Assembly (NCBI RefSeq): GCF_000192575.1
Contig: NZ_GL876931.1
Span: forward strand, 122,193 to 186,192
Direction of reading: 5' to 3'
DNA: 64,000 nucleotides
DNA from: Novosphingobium nitrogenifigens DSM 19370
GTDB taxonomy: Bacteria; Pseudomonadota; Alphaproteobacteria; Sphingomonadales; Sphingomonadaceae
Made by a program: the position numbers and the translations under genes. Shown piece after piece: positions 9,829-19,965 of the stretch. The notes beneath the pieces are model-generated. The model had not been told where the DNA came from. It was given only the letters and a program-made list of their open reading frames with translations, and did no database searches. Each line of letters opens with the position of its first letter. Position 1 is the stretch's first letter.

Positions 9829-9871
9829 CCGTTTTTCCGGCCTCGCCGCACCGACGGGGCCGGAAAAACGG
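9829..9871. repeat. 14-bp perfect inverted repeat in the mutS divergent region
   Basis: The arms CCGTTTTTCCGGCC (9829-9842) and GGCCGGAAAAACGG (9858-9871) are exact reverse complements with a 15-base loop. They lie between the divergent mutS and the 540-residue membrane protein gene. No T-run follows on either strand, so this is not a clear intrinsic terminator. It could be a transcript hairpin in the mutS leader or a protein-binding site. Confidence 0.6.
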
Positions 9872-9891
9872 CGCCGAAACCTCGCCAAAAA

Positions 9892-9907
9892 TTCACCATT
9901 TGGTGAA
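9892..9907. promoter_or_regulatory. 16-bp palindrome, candidate operator
   Basis: The sequence reads TTCACCATTTGGTGAA: two perfect 7-base arms around a 2-base centre, in the 231-base divergent gap between mutS and the membrane protein gene. Its form suits a dimeric TetR-, MarR- or LacI-type repressor. It superficially resembles the E. coli RutR site but differs in the arm core (CACC rather than GACC). The regulator is unknown. Confidence 0.45.
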
Positions 9908-9973
9908 ATCAGGCACAGGCACTAAGGGCGAAGGCATCTCACAGGTTAGCGGCATTCCAGGGCAAAGGGGCTG

Positions 9974-11596
9974 ATGCAGGTCCGTCATAAAGTCTGGCCA
10001 TTCAAATGGACGATCACCGGATTGCCGTGGCTTTCCGGCCCCGGCATTGCGCTTGCCGTTCTGCTGGTCTGCTTTCCGTTCATGCTGGTCGACGTCCCCC
10101 CGCTGATCGACATTCCCGGTCACATGGGCGCCGCCGCGATCGAGGCAGCCGGTCCCAACAGCCCGCTGGGCAAGTATTTCGCCTGGCGCTGGGTCTTCAC
10201 GCTCAACATCGGCGACGGCGTGCTGATGAAGCTGATCGGCGCGCGTTTCGGCATCCTGGCCGCCGGGTGGTGGTCGACCGTGCTTGCGACCGCGCTTTAT
10301 GCCGGGGGCTGCCTCGCCACGATCCGCATGCTCAACGCGCGCGGCGGGCATGGGGCAGGCTGGGCGCTGATCTATGTCTTCTCGTTCCCGCTGCTGACCG
10401 GCTTTCTCAACTACATTCTCGCGACCGGCATTTCGCTGACGTCCTTTGCCATCGCCGTCTGGCTGGAAAAGCAACCGCGCAAACGTGCCGCGCTGCTCAT
10501 CGCGGTCCAGCCGATCGCGATGCTGTGCCATGCCATCGGCGGATTGCTGCTGCCGCTGCTGATCGGGGCCAATGCGGTGGGCCGCGAGATCGACCTCCTG
10601 CCGCAAGGCTGGTGGCGCCCGTCACGGTTCCGCGCGAGCCTCGCCGCCCACGACTGGCGCGCGGCGGCAAAGCGGCTTGCCGTCCTGCTGTGGCCGCTGG
10701 CGACGACCGTGCTCGTCATCGTGCTGTGGAAACTGTTCTCTCCCCCGCCCGCGCGCAGCTTCAACCACTGGCGCTGGGACGAGAAGGAATGGTACCTGAT
10801 CCTGACGCTGCGCGATCAGTCGATGATCCTCGACGCTGCCACCACGATCGCGTGCTATGCCCTGATCCTCTTCGGCTGGGTGATCGGCGGCCGCTGGAAA
10901 TGGCAGCAGTTCCTGCCGGGCTTCCTCGTCCTTGCCGAATTCGTCGCGATCCCGAGCGACATCAACGGCAGCAATTTCGTCGACGTGCGCCTGCTGCCGG
11001 TCGCCTGCATGCTTTTGCTCGGACTTCAGGACTGGAGCCGGGCGGGCCCGCGAACGGCAAAAGTCGTCGCCTATACCGGCATGATCCTGCTCGGCCTGCG
11101 CCTCGTCATCACGGGCGCGAGCTTTGCCGACTATGCGCAGGATTACCGCAAACAGCTTGTTGCACTGCAACATGTCGAGCCCGGCAGCCGCGTTCTCGCT
11201 TTCGTCGAACACTCGTGTCTCGAAGAATCCTGGCGCAATACCCGCCGCGATCACCTTGCCAGTCTCGCGAGCATCTATCGCCAGGCATGGGTCAACGACA
11301 ACTGGGCCGTACCGGGGCTTCACCTGCTCGTCCCGCGCTTTCGTCCGGGCCGCAATTTCACGGCCGATCCGTCGGAATTCGTGTGGTCGGAACGCTGTGC
11401 CGGCGGCCGCCTGCGCAGCGTCGACGTCGCACTCAAGTACGCTCCGATCGAGCGTGTGGACTATGTCTGGCTGATCGACACGGGCCTTCCCAAGCGGCCC
11501 GATCCGCGTCTGCAACTGGTCTGGCAGGATGGGCGCAGCATGCTTTTTGCAGTGCGGCCGCTACGGATTCCGAACTGGCAACCGCGCGACTTCTGA
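9974..11596 (+). CDS. polytopic membrane protein of unknown function
   Basis: A 540-residue protein with about ten hydrophobic segments between residues 20 and 400, followed by a soluble C-terminal domain of about 140 residues containing FVEHSCLEESW, VPGLHLLVPRF and VDYVWLIDTGLPKRPD. The layout (an early periplasmic Asp-rich loop, many helices, then a soluble tail) recalls GT-C glycosyltransferases and related lipid-linked sugar transferases. No diagnostic motif allows assignment. The start ATG 9974 is preceded by an AAGGGG tract. It stands alone between mutS and maeB. Confidence 0.7.
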   Translation: MQVRHKVWPFKWTITGLPWLSGPGIALAVLLVCFPFMLVDVPPLIDIPGHMGAAAIEAAGPNSPLGKYFAWRWVFTLNIGDGVLMKLIGARFGILAAGWWSTVLATALYAGGCLATIRMLNARGGHGAGWALIYVFSFPLLTGFLNYILATGISLTSFAIAVWLEKQPRKRAALLIAVQPIAMLCHAIGGLLLPLLIGANAVGREIDLLPQGWWRPSRFRASLAAHDWRAAAKRLAVLLWPLATTVLVIVLWKLFSPPPARSFNHWRWDEKEWYLILTLRDQSMILDAATTIACYALILFGWVIGGRWKWQQFLPGFLVLAEFVAIPSDINGSNFVDVRLLPVACMLLLGLQDWSRAGPRTAKVVAYTGMILLGLRLVITGASFADYAQDYRKQLVALQHVEPGSRVLAFVEHSCLEESWRNTRRDHLASLASIYRQAWVNDNWAVPGLHLLVPRFRPGRNFTADPSEFVWSERCAGGRLRSVDVALKYAPIERVDYVWLIDTGLPKRPDPRLQLVWQDGRSMLFAVRPLRIPNWQPRDF

Positions 11597-11817
11597 GGTG
11601 CGCGAAAAACGCCGTCTAGTTGTACAAAAGTAAATTACCGAAGCGCAAATGTGAATTGCTGCACGCTTGACGCAGCACCCAAGGTCGGACAGGGCCATCC
11701 TGACGACGGGCGGGAAAGGTATGATCCCTCATGCCTTTCGCGTCGGTCTCTTTGGGAGGGCCGCATCGCGGCGACATCGCCACGGCCTGCAAGGCATCAC
11801 CGAGTTGGGGATAGACA

Positions 11818-14082
<2,265 letters not shown>

Positions 14083-14130
14083 TCCCCCGAAAGGGCGAGC
14101 CTTTCGGTTCGCCCTTCGGGTTCCACACCA

Positions 14131-14165
14131 AAAAGGCCCGGCGGGACATCCCGCCGGGCCTTTTT
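14131..14165. terminator. bidirectional intrinsic terminator between maeB and thiSG
   Basis: A perfect GC-rich stem (AAAAGGCCCGGCGGGA at 14131-14146 pairing with 14149-14164) ends in TTTTT on the plus strand and has an A-run at its start, giving a T-run on the minus strand. It therefore serves the convergent maeB and thiSG genes. A weaker imperfect hairpin lies just before it at about 14086-14120. Confidence 0.92.
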
Positions 14166-14201
14166 CCGTTTCCCCGAACCGATCGGAGTGTGACCCGAAA
14201 T

Positions 14202-15206
14202 TCAGATCAAACCGGCAAGCGGGCTCGACGGATCGGCATATTTGCGTGTGCCCATCCGGCCTGCGAGATAGGCTTCGCGACCGCCTTCGACCGCAAGCTT
14301 CATCGCGCGGGCCATGCGGATCGGGTCCTTGGCTTCGGCAATCGCGGTGTTCATGAGCACCCCGTCGCAGCCCAGTTCGAGCGCCACGGCGGCATCGCTG
14401 GCGGTACCGACACCGGCATCGACCAGGACGGGGACTTTCGCCCCTTCGACGATCAGGCGGATCGTCACGCGGTTCTGGATCCCCAGTCCCGACCCGATCG
14501 GCGCGCCCAGCGGCATCACCGCGACGGCTCCTGCGTCCTCGAGCTGCTTGGTCGCGATCGGATCGTCGGTGCAATAGACCATGGGCAGGAACCCTTCCTT
14601 GGCCAGCACTTCAGTGGCGCGAAGCGTTTCGACCATGTTGGGATAGAGCGTGCGCGCTTCCCCCAGCACCTCGAGCTTGACCAGATCCCAGCCGCCCGCC
14701 TCGCGCGCAAGGCGCAAGGTGCGGATGGCGTCCTCGGCAGTGAAGCAACCGGCGGTATTGGGCAGGTACGTGATCTTCTTGGGGTCGATGAAGTCGGTCA
14801 GCATCGGCGCCTTGGGGTCAGAGACATTGACCCGCCGCACCGCGACCGTGACGATTTCCGCGCCCGAGGCTTCGACGGCGGCGGCGTTCTGCTCGAAATC
14901 CTTGTACTTGCCCGTCCCGACGATCAGGCGCGACGTGAACGTCCGCCCGGCCACCGTCCAGGTATCGGCGGCGCCGGCATCAGAGGCCGGCACATGATCG
15001 CCACCCCCGACGAAATGGACGATTTCGAGGGCATCGCCGTCTGCAAGCATGACCTCGCCCAGCGTCGAACGCGGGACGATCTCGCCGTTGCGCTCGACCG
15101 CCACCTTGGCGGGATCGAGTTCGAGACTGCGGACCAGATCGGCGACCGAACCGGGCATGGCCCGGCGCGGCTCGCCATTGACGACAAGCTGAAGTTCATC
15201 GGACAT
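14202..15206 (-). CDS. thiSG: ThiS-ThiG fusion: sulfur carrier protein / thiazole synthase
   Basis: A 334-residue fusion. Residues 1-68 are ThiS, a ubiquitin-fold sulfur carrier ending at the Gly-Gly motif (FVGGG). Residues 80-334 are ThiG, with [16 protein letters not shown], the Schiff-base Lys region LVKLEVLG, and the phosphate-binding [28 protein letters not shown] and GVLMNTAIA. ThiG makes the thiazole ring of thiamine from deoxyxylulose phosphate, dehydroglycine and ThiS thiocarboxylate. Fusing the carrier C-terminus is odd because its Gly must be freed or otherwise activated. Fusions of this type are known in alphaproteobacteria. No TPP riboswitch is apparent in the 53-base gap to the MerC gene upstream. 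Confidence 0.94.
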   Translation of the reverse strand: MSDELQLVVNGEPRRAMPGSVADLVRSLELDPAKVAVERNGEIVPRSTLGEVMLADGDALEIVHFVGGGDHVPASDAGAADTWTVAGRTFTSRLIVGTGKYKDFEQNAAAVEASGAEIVTVAVRRVNVSDPKAPMLTDFIDPKKITYLPNTAGCFTAEDAIRTLRLAREAGGWDLVKLEVLGEARTLYPNMVETLRATEVLAKEGFLPMVYCTDDPIATKQLEDAGAVAVMPLGAPIGSGLGIQNRVTIRLIVEGAKVPVLVDAGVGTASDAAVALELGCDGVLMNTAIAEAKDPIRMARAMKLAVEGGREAYLAGRMGTRKYADPSSPLAGLI

Positions 15207-15259
15207 GCGCCTGCCTTAACGTGCCCGCCTCACGGTGCAAGCCGTGTCTTCAGGCGAAA

Positions 15260-15655
15260 TCAGCAGCAGGACGCCCGACGAAGGTTGAGGATATGCGCGG
15301 TCGCAACCAGTGCCACCCCGGCAATCGTCAGCAGCGCCTCGCCCCGGCCGTGTTCGACCACCAGCGCGCTCGCCATCAGCGAAAGGCCCGCAGCCCCGAG
15401 CGCGAGCGGCAGGCGACGGCCATGACGCACCGCGCCGATCCCGATCGTCGAAAGCCCGACCAAGACGGCAAGGCCGAGCCCAATCCGGTGAATCGCCGGA
15501 TCGAGCAGAATGCCGCCACCAATGCCGAGCACGCCGATCAGGAACAGCCCGGCAAGGCAATGAACCATGCACAGGCCCGAAAGGATCACGCCGAAGCGGT
15601 CGAGCCTGCCACGCGCGGAGGGACGCGTCGTCAGGGAGGGGCAGGAGTCGCTCAT
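15260..15655 (-). CDS. MerC-domain membrane protein, probably metal-responsive
   Basis: A 131-residue protein with four hydrophobic helices and the MerC hallmark LSGLCMVHCLAG in helix 1, where the Cys-x-x-His-Cys cluster can bind a metal; the C-terminus also ends in Cys-Cys. MerC proteins were first described as mercury importers, but homologues in alphaproteobacteria appear outside mer operons and near zinc-regulated genes. There is no merR, merA or merT here. A Zur-like box ends 13 bases before the ATG, so I infer a zinc-related role. thiSG lies downstream. Confidence 0.85.
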   Translation of the reverse strand: MSDSCPSLTTRPSARGRLDRFGVILSGLCMVHCLAGLFLIGVLGIGGGILLDPAIHRIGLGLAVLVGLSTIGIGAVRHGRRLPLALGAAGLSLMASALVVEHGRGEALLTIAGVALVATAHILNLRRASCC

Positions 15656-15667
15656 GGGGCTTATATA

Positions 15668-15682
15668 TGTAACAGTGTAACA
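15668..15682. promoter_or_regulatory. Zur-like box upstream of the MerC gene
   Basis: The 15-mer TGTAACAGTGTAACA matches the box before the TonB receptor at 22197-22211 (TGTTATAGTGTAACA) at 13 of 15 positions. The consensus resembles alphaproteobacterial Zur sites (TGTTATAnTATAACA). It ends 13 bases from the MerC start, in position for repression. The divergent ctaA start lies 89 bases on the other side. Confidence 0.6.
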
Positions 15683-15770
15683 TCTCGCAAGGGGTGAGCC
15701 CCTTCGCCAAGGTCGATCCTGCCCTCATTCCCGCTTGCACCCGGAACGATCCCGGCCCAGATCGCTCGCC

Positions 15771-16814
15771 ATGACAAAGGTCGCATATCCCCGTCCGCTT
15801 TGCCTTGCCCGCTGGCTTGCGGCGGTTGCCGCGCTGATCATCGCCATCGTCGTCGTCGGCGGCATCACGCGCCTGACCGAATCGGGCGTGTCGATCACCG
15901 AATGGAATGTCGTCTCGGGCACCCTGCCCCCGTTGAGCGAAGCGGCATGGCAGGCCGAGTTCGCGAAGTACCAGCAGACCCCGCAATATATCCGCATCAA
16001 CGGACCGGCGGGGATGACGCTGGCGACCTACAAGTTCATCTTCTTCTGGGAATGGGTCCATCGCCTGCTCGCGCGCGGGATCGGCCTCGCCTTTGCCGCG
16101 CCGCTCGCATGGTTCTGGCTGCGCGGTGAAATCCCGGCGGGGTACAAGCCGCGTCTTCTTGCTCTCCTTGCGCTGGGCGGACTGCAAGGCGCCGTCGGTT
16201 GGTGGATGGTGAAATCGGGCATCGTCCATGATGTGAAAGTCAGCCATTTCCGGCTGGCGACGCATTTGCTGGTGGCGCTCACCACGCTGGCCGGGGTCGT
16301 CTGGACCGCGCTCGACCTTGTCGGGAATGCGCGCGGCGCCCGCCCGGCCCGCCTGCGCCCCTTTGCCGCGCTCACTCTCGGCGCTCTTGCGTTCCAGCTG
16401 ATGTTCGGCGCCTGGCTTGCCGGGCTTCGCGCCGGTGTCGTCGCGGGATCGGGCTGGTTCAGCCTCGACGCATGGCCGCTGATGCAGGGCAGCTTCTGGC
16501 CCGAGGGGATCGACTGGGCCAAAGGCGCGCTTTACGCAGCCAGCCACGATCCTTTCCTCGTCCATTTCATCCATCGCTGGTGGGCCTGGATCGTCGTTGC
16601 CCTGATGGTCGTGCTTGCCCGGCAAGTCCGTGCAAGCGGCCATCGCCCGGCCTCGATCGCCCTGCACAGCGTCTTTGGCCCCCAGGTCCTGCTCGGCATC
16701 GCGACGGTCTGGAGCGGAGGCTGGCTGCCGATCGCGGTCCTGCACCAGTTGACCGGCGCCTTGCTGGTCGTGGCAACGACGTGGGCGGCCCACGCGGTCG
16801 GGCGACGCGGCTGA
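15771..16814 (+). CDS. ctaA: heme A synthase CtaA
   Basis: CtaA oxidises the C8 methyl of heme O to give heme A for cytochrome c oxidase, in the inner membrane. The 347 residues contain eight predicted helices. Visible motifs are GGITRLTESGVSITEWNVVSG near the N-terminus, FIFFWEWVHRLLARGIG with a heme-ligand His, VKVSHFRLATHLLVA, and VHFIHRWWAWIV and VLHQLTGALL in the C-terminal half. I start at ATG 15771; the frame extends upstream to a TTG at 15735 without support. Confidence 0.95.
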   Translation: MTKVAYPRPLCLARWLAAVAALIIAIVVVGGITRLTESGVSITEWNVVSGTLPPLSEAAWQAEFAKYQQTPQYIRINGPAGMTLATYKFIFFWEWVHRLLARGIGLAFAAPLAWFWLRGEIPAGYKPRLLALLALGGLQGAVGWWMVKSGIVHDVKVSHFRLATHLLVALTTLAGVVWTALDLVGNARGARPARLRPFAALTLGALAFQLMFGAWLAGLRAGVVAGSGWFSLDAWPLMQGSFWPEGIDWAKGALYAASHDPFLVHFIHRWWAWIVVALMVVLARQVRASGHRPASIALHSVFGPQVLLGIATVWSGGWLPIAVLHQLTGALLVVATTWAAHAVGRRG

Positions 16815-16996
16815 AATTGAGCCACGAGGGGGCTCTTCGAGCTGAACGGTATTATTTTACCTCCTCGCAAACCGGCCTGAAACCTTGACTCCTGGCGCCA
16901 ATTGCAACAAAGGCGCCCATCACTCGTCGACATGCGGCCGGTTTCCCCAGTGGTTCCTGTTTCATGCGGCGCTCATATTCAGGGAACCCGAAGGCC

Positions 16997-17476
16997 ATGA
17001 AGGCTCTCAGCAAGGTCACCCGGTCGATCAAGCCGGCCGAGGTGGAAAAGAAGTGGCACGTTATCGATGCCGACGGCCTGGTGGTCGGCCGCCTGGCCGT
17101 CATCGTTGCCAACTATCTGCGCGGCAAGCACAAGCCGAGCTTCACTCCGCACGTCGACTGCGGCGATCACGTGATCGTGATCAACGCCGACAAGGTCAAG
17201 TTCACCGGCAACAAGCTGAAGAACAAGACCTATTACAAGCACACCGGCTATGCCGGCGGGATCAAGGCGGTTACCGCTGAAAAGGTCCTGGGCGGTCGCT
17301 TCCCCGAGCGCGTGGTCGAAAAGGCAGTTGAACGCATGATCCCGCGTGGCCCGCTCGGCCGTGCGCAGATGCGCGCTCTGCACCTCTATGCCGGTGCCGA
17401 ACACCCGCACGCCGGGAACCAGCCCGAAGCGCTCGACGTCGCGTCGCTCAATCGCAAGAACAAGGTGGGTGCATAA
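16997..17476 (+). CDS. rplM: 50S ribosomal protein L13
   Basis: L13, 159 residues, an early-assembly large-subunit protein. Motifs [36 protein letters not shown] and [23 protein letters not shown] are diagnostic. The start MKALSKVTR at 16997 has an AGGGAA tract upstream. The stop TAA overlaps the rpsI ATG by one base, so translation is coupled as in most bacteria. Confidence 0.98.
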   Translation: MKALSKVTRSIKPAEVEKKWHVIDADGLVVGRLAVIVANYLRGKHKPSFTPHVDCGDHVIVINADKVKFTGNKLKNKTYYKHTGYAGGIKAVTAEKVLGGRFPERVVEKAVERMIPRGPLGRAQMRALHLYAGAEHPHAGNQPEALDVASLNRKNKVGA

Positions 17477-18003
17477 TGGCTGACACCGATACCGTTTCCA
17501 GCCTGGCCGATCTCAAGGATCTCGCTGCCTCGGCTCCTGCTGCTGAAACCGACGCTGCTGCGCCGGTCGTTCCTGCTGCTCCGACCGCTCCGCTGCGCGA
17601 CCGCGAAGTCGACGCACAGGGCCGCTCGTACGCCACCGGCCGCCGCAAGGACGCCGTGGCCCGCGTGTGGATCAAGCCCGGCTCGGGCAAGATCACCGTC
17701 AACGGCCGCGATCAGGACGTCTATTTCGCTCGTCCGACCCTGCGTCTGGTGATCAACCAGCCGTTCCAGGTTGCCGGTCGCGACGGTCAGTACGACGTCG
17801 TCTGCACCGTCAAGGGCGGCGGTCTTTCGGGTCAGGCCGGTGCGGTCAAGCACGGCATTGCCCAGGCTCTTGCCAAGTTCGAACCCGCTCTGCGCAGCGC
17901 GGTCAAGGCTGCCGGGTTCCTGACCCGCGACAGCCGCGTCGTTGAACGTAAGAAGTACGGCCGCGCCAAGGCTCGCCGCAGCTTCCAGTTCTCGAAGCGC
18001 TGA
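17476..18003 (+). CDS. rpsI: 30S ribosomal protein S9 with long Ala-rich N-terminal extension
   Basis: S9, 175 residues, a small-subunit protein whose C-terminal tail reaches the P-site tRNA. The core starts at [13 protein letters not shown] (about residue 53) and ends in the canonical FQFSKR. The first 50 residues are an Ala/Asp/Pro-rich extension absent from the roughly 130-residue E. coli protein but typical of alphaproteobacterial S9. It overlaps rplM by one base and is followed by a strong terminator. Confidence 0.98.
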   Translation: MADTDTVSSLADLKDLAASAPAAETDAAAPVVPAAPTAPLRDREVDAQGRSYATGRRKDAVARVWIKPGSGKITVNGRDQDVYFARPTLRLVINQPFQVAGRDGQYDVVCTVKGGGLSGQAGAVKHGIAQALAKFEPALRSAVKAAGFLTRDSRVVERKKYGRAKARRSFQFSKR

Positions 18004-18051
18004 TCCGTTTCGGCCGGGTGGCCCTGCCGCCCGCCGCGATCGATCGACAAG

Positions 18052-18080
18052 AAGCCCGGGCCATCGGCCCGGGCTTTTTT
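18052..18080 (+). terminator. intrinsic terminator after rpsI
   Basis: The stem AAGCCCGGGCC / GGCCCGGGCTT with loop ATC is followed by a run of T, 49 bases after the rpsI stop. It ends the rplM-rpsI transcript. Confidence 0.92.
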
Positions 18081-18243
18081 GTTGCATATTCGCCACAGCC
18101 CGTTCGTTTCATTCGTTACGAGATCAAAAAGACCGTCCCTCGGTTGCCAAGCAGTCGACGCACATTAAGCACCTCCTATCGCGCGGATTTCTCCGCCTTG
18201 CCGTGGATCGTCTTTCCACGCACCAAACGATCTGGAGACAGCA

Positions 18244-19881
18244 ATGACGCTTCGGCTCTTGCCACTTGCCCTTGCCGGTACCGCCCTGGTGCTGGCACCC
18301 GTCGCCCCCGCCCTCGCCGCAGATAAGACCGAGAGCAGCAAACCCGAGGACAAGAGCGCGTCGGGGCCCGATGCCATTTTCAAGCCGCAGCAGGTCGCCT
18401 CGTCCGGATCGGTCACGGTCAAGGGCCAGACCATTGCCTATGACACGGTCGCCGGAACGCTGGTCGTCCACCCCGCCGGGTGGGACGACACCGCCTGGCG
18501 TGTGAAGACCAAGCCCAAGGACGACGACAAGGCGCTCCCCGGCGCCGAAGCCTCGATGTTCTACGTCGCCTATTTCAAGAAGGGCGCCCCATCGGCCAGC
18601 CGCCCGATCACGTTCCTGTTCAACGGCGGCCCCGGTTCATCGAGCGTGTGGCTGCACATGGGCGCATTCGGTCCGCGCCGGATCGTGACCAGCAACGACA
18701 GCCACACTCCTGCGGCCCCCTATGACCTCATCAACAACGGTTCGTCGCTGCTCGATGTCAGCGACCTCGTCTTCGTCGATGCGCCCGGCACCGGCTTTTC
18801 GCGTGTCGCGGGCAAGGACAAGGAAAAGGCCTTTTTCGGCATGGACGCCGACGCCGATGCCTTTGCCGGCTTCATCCGGGCATTCCTCACTCGTCACGGC
18901 CGCTGGAATTCGCCGAAGTACCTTTTCGGGGAAAGCTACGGCACTCCGCGCGCGGCCATGCTCGCCAACAAGCTGACGACCGACCACATGGTCGATCTCA
19001 ACGGCGTTATCCTGCTCTCGCAGATCCTGAATTTCGATCTGTCGGTCGATACCGCCACGCTCAATCCCGGTACCGACGAGCCCTATATCGTCGCCCTGCC
19101 CACGTATGCGGCGACGGCATGGTACCACAACCGCCTGCCCGGCACGCGCCCGGCCGCGCTCGAACCGTTCCTCAAGGAAGTCGAAGCCTTCGCCACCGGC
19201 GACTACGCCGCCGCGCTGCAGCAGGGATCGCAGCTCGATCCGGCGAAAAAGCGGGCGATTGCCGAACGCATGGCGACTTACATCGGGCTTCCGGCCGATT
19301 ACATTCTCAAGTCGAACCTGCGCGTCGAAGGCGGGCAGTTCACCCAGCAGTTGCAGGTCGGCAGCGAGCTCACCACCGGACGGCTCGATTCGCGCTTTTC
19401 AGGCCCGGCCATCGACGTGCTGAACAAGGAAGCCGATTACGATCCGCAGGCAGCCGCGATCGGGTCGGCCTATGTCTCGGCGTTCAACGCCTATGCCCGA
19501 GACACACTCCACTACGGGCAGGATGAAGCCTACAAGCCGATCATCGACGTGTTCCGCGACTGGAGCTTCGAGCATCGCCAGCCGGGTATGCCTTTCCCCA
19601 TCCGGGGCGCGGCCAATGTCATGCCCGACCTTGCCATCGCGATGAAATACAATCCCGATCTCAAGGTTCTGGTGACCGGCGGCTATTTCGATCTTGCCAC
19701 GCCCTATTTCGAAGGCTGGTACGAGATGCACCACCTGCCGATCCCCGACAGCCTTCAGGCCAACATCAGCTATCGCTATTTCGCCTCGGGCCACATGGTC
19801 TATGCCAACGAAGAGTCGCTGAAGAAGCTGCACGACACCGTCGCCGACTTCATCACCGCGACCGACAACCTCAAGAAGTAA
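18244..19881 (+). CDS. secreted S10 family serine carboxypeptidase
   Basis: A 545-residue exported protein with a signal peptide ending near residue 26 (ALAAD). The alpha/beta-hydrolase core carries FLFNGGPGSSSVWLHMG (oxyanion region), the nucleophile motif GESYG with Ser231, and the C-terminal FASGHMVY with the catalytic His. These are the marks of peptidase family S10, which releases C-terminal residues from peptides, usually at acidic pH. Bacterial members are common in sphingomonads. It stands alone with a perfect hairpin beyond its stop. Confidence 0.9.
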   Translation: MTLRLLPLALAGTALVLAPVAPALAADKTESSKPEDKSASGPDAIFKPQQVASSGSVTVKGQTIAYDTVAGTLVVHPAGWDDTAWRVKTKPKDDDKALPGAEASMFYVAYFKKGAPSASRPITFLFNGGPGSSSVWLHMGAFGPRRIVTSNDSHTPAAPYDLINNGSSLLDVSDLVFVDAPGTGFSRVAGKDKEKAFFGMDADADAFAGFIRAFLTRHGRWNSPKYLFGESYGTPRAAMLANKLTTDHMVDLNGVILLSQILNFDLSVDTATLNPGTDEPYIVALPTYAATAWYHNRLPGTRPAALEPFLKEVEAFATGDYAAALQQGSQLDPAKKRAIAERMATYIGLPADYILKSNLRVEGGQFTQQLQVGSELTTGRLDSRFSGPAIDVLNKEADYDPQAAAIGSAYVSAFNAYARDTLHYGQDEAYKPIIDVFRDWSFEHRQPGMPFPIRGAANVMPDLAIAMKYNPDLKVLVTGGYFDLATPYFEGWYEMHHLPIPDSLQANISYRYFASGHMVYANEESLKKLHDTVADFITATDNLKK

Positions 19882-19907
19882 GACCGGGGGGCCCTGCCGC
19901 CCCGCCC

Positions 19908-19941
19908 TTCGTCACCCCAGGGTCCGCCCTGGGGTGACGAA
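19908..19941. terminator. perfect 15-bp hairpin between convergent genes
   Basis: The arm TTCGTCACCCCAGGG (19908-19922), loop TCCG, then its exact reverse complement to 19941. It sits between the stops of the S10 peptidase and the convergent TonB receptor. It lacks a T-run, so it may act through RNA structure or be a dispersed REP-type element. Confidence 0.55.
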
Positions 19942-19965
19942 ACCGGCAAGCGCGCACCCGCGTCC

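Noticed and set aside
7433..9925. 830-codon plus-strand open frame
   Set aside because: Antisense to mutS with shadow-type composition; mutS motifs are unambiguous on the other strand.
15207..15259. TPP riboswitch upstream of thiSG
   Set aside because: The gap is only 53 bases and lacks the conserved CTGAGA-type core; too short for a riboswitch.
15260..15655. Mercury resistance operon
   Set aside because: Only a MerC-type protein is present; there is no merR, merA, merT or merP, and the upstream box looks like a zinc regulator site.
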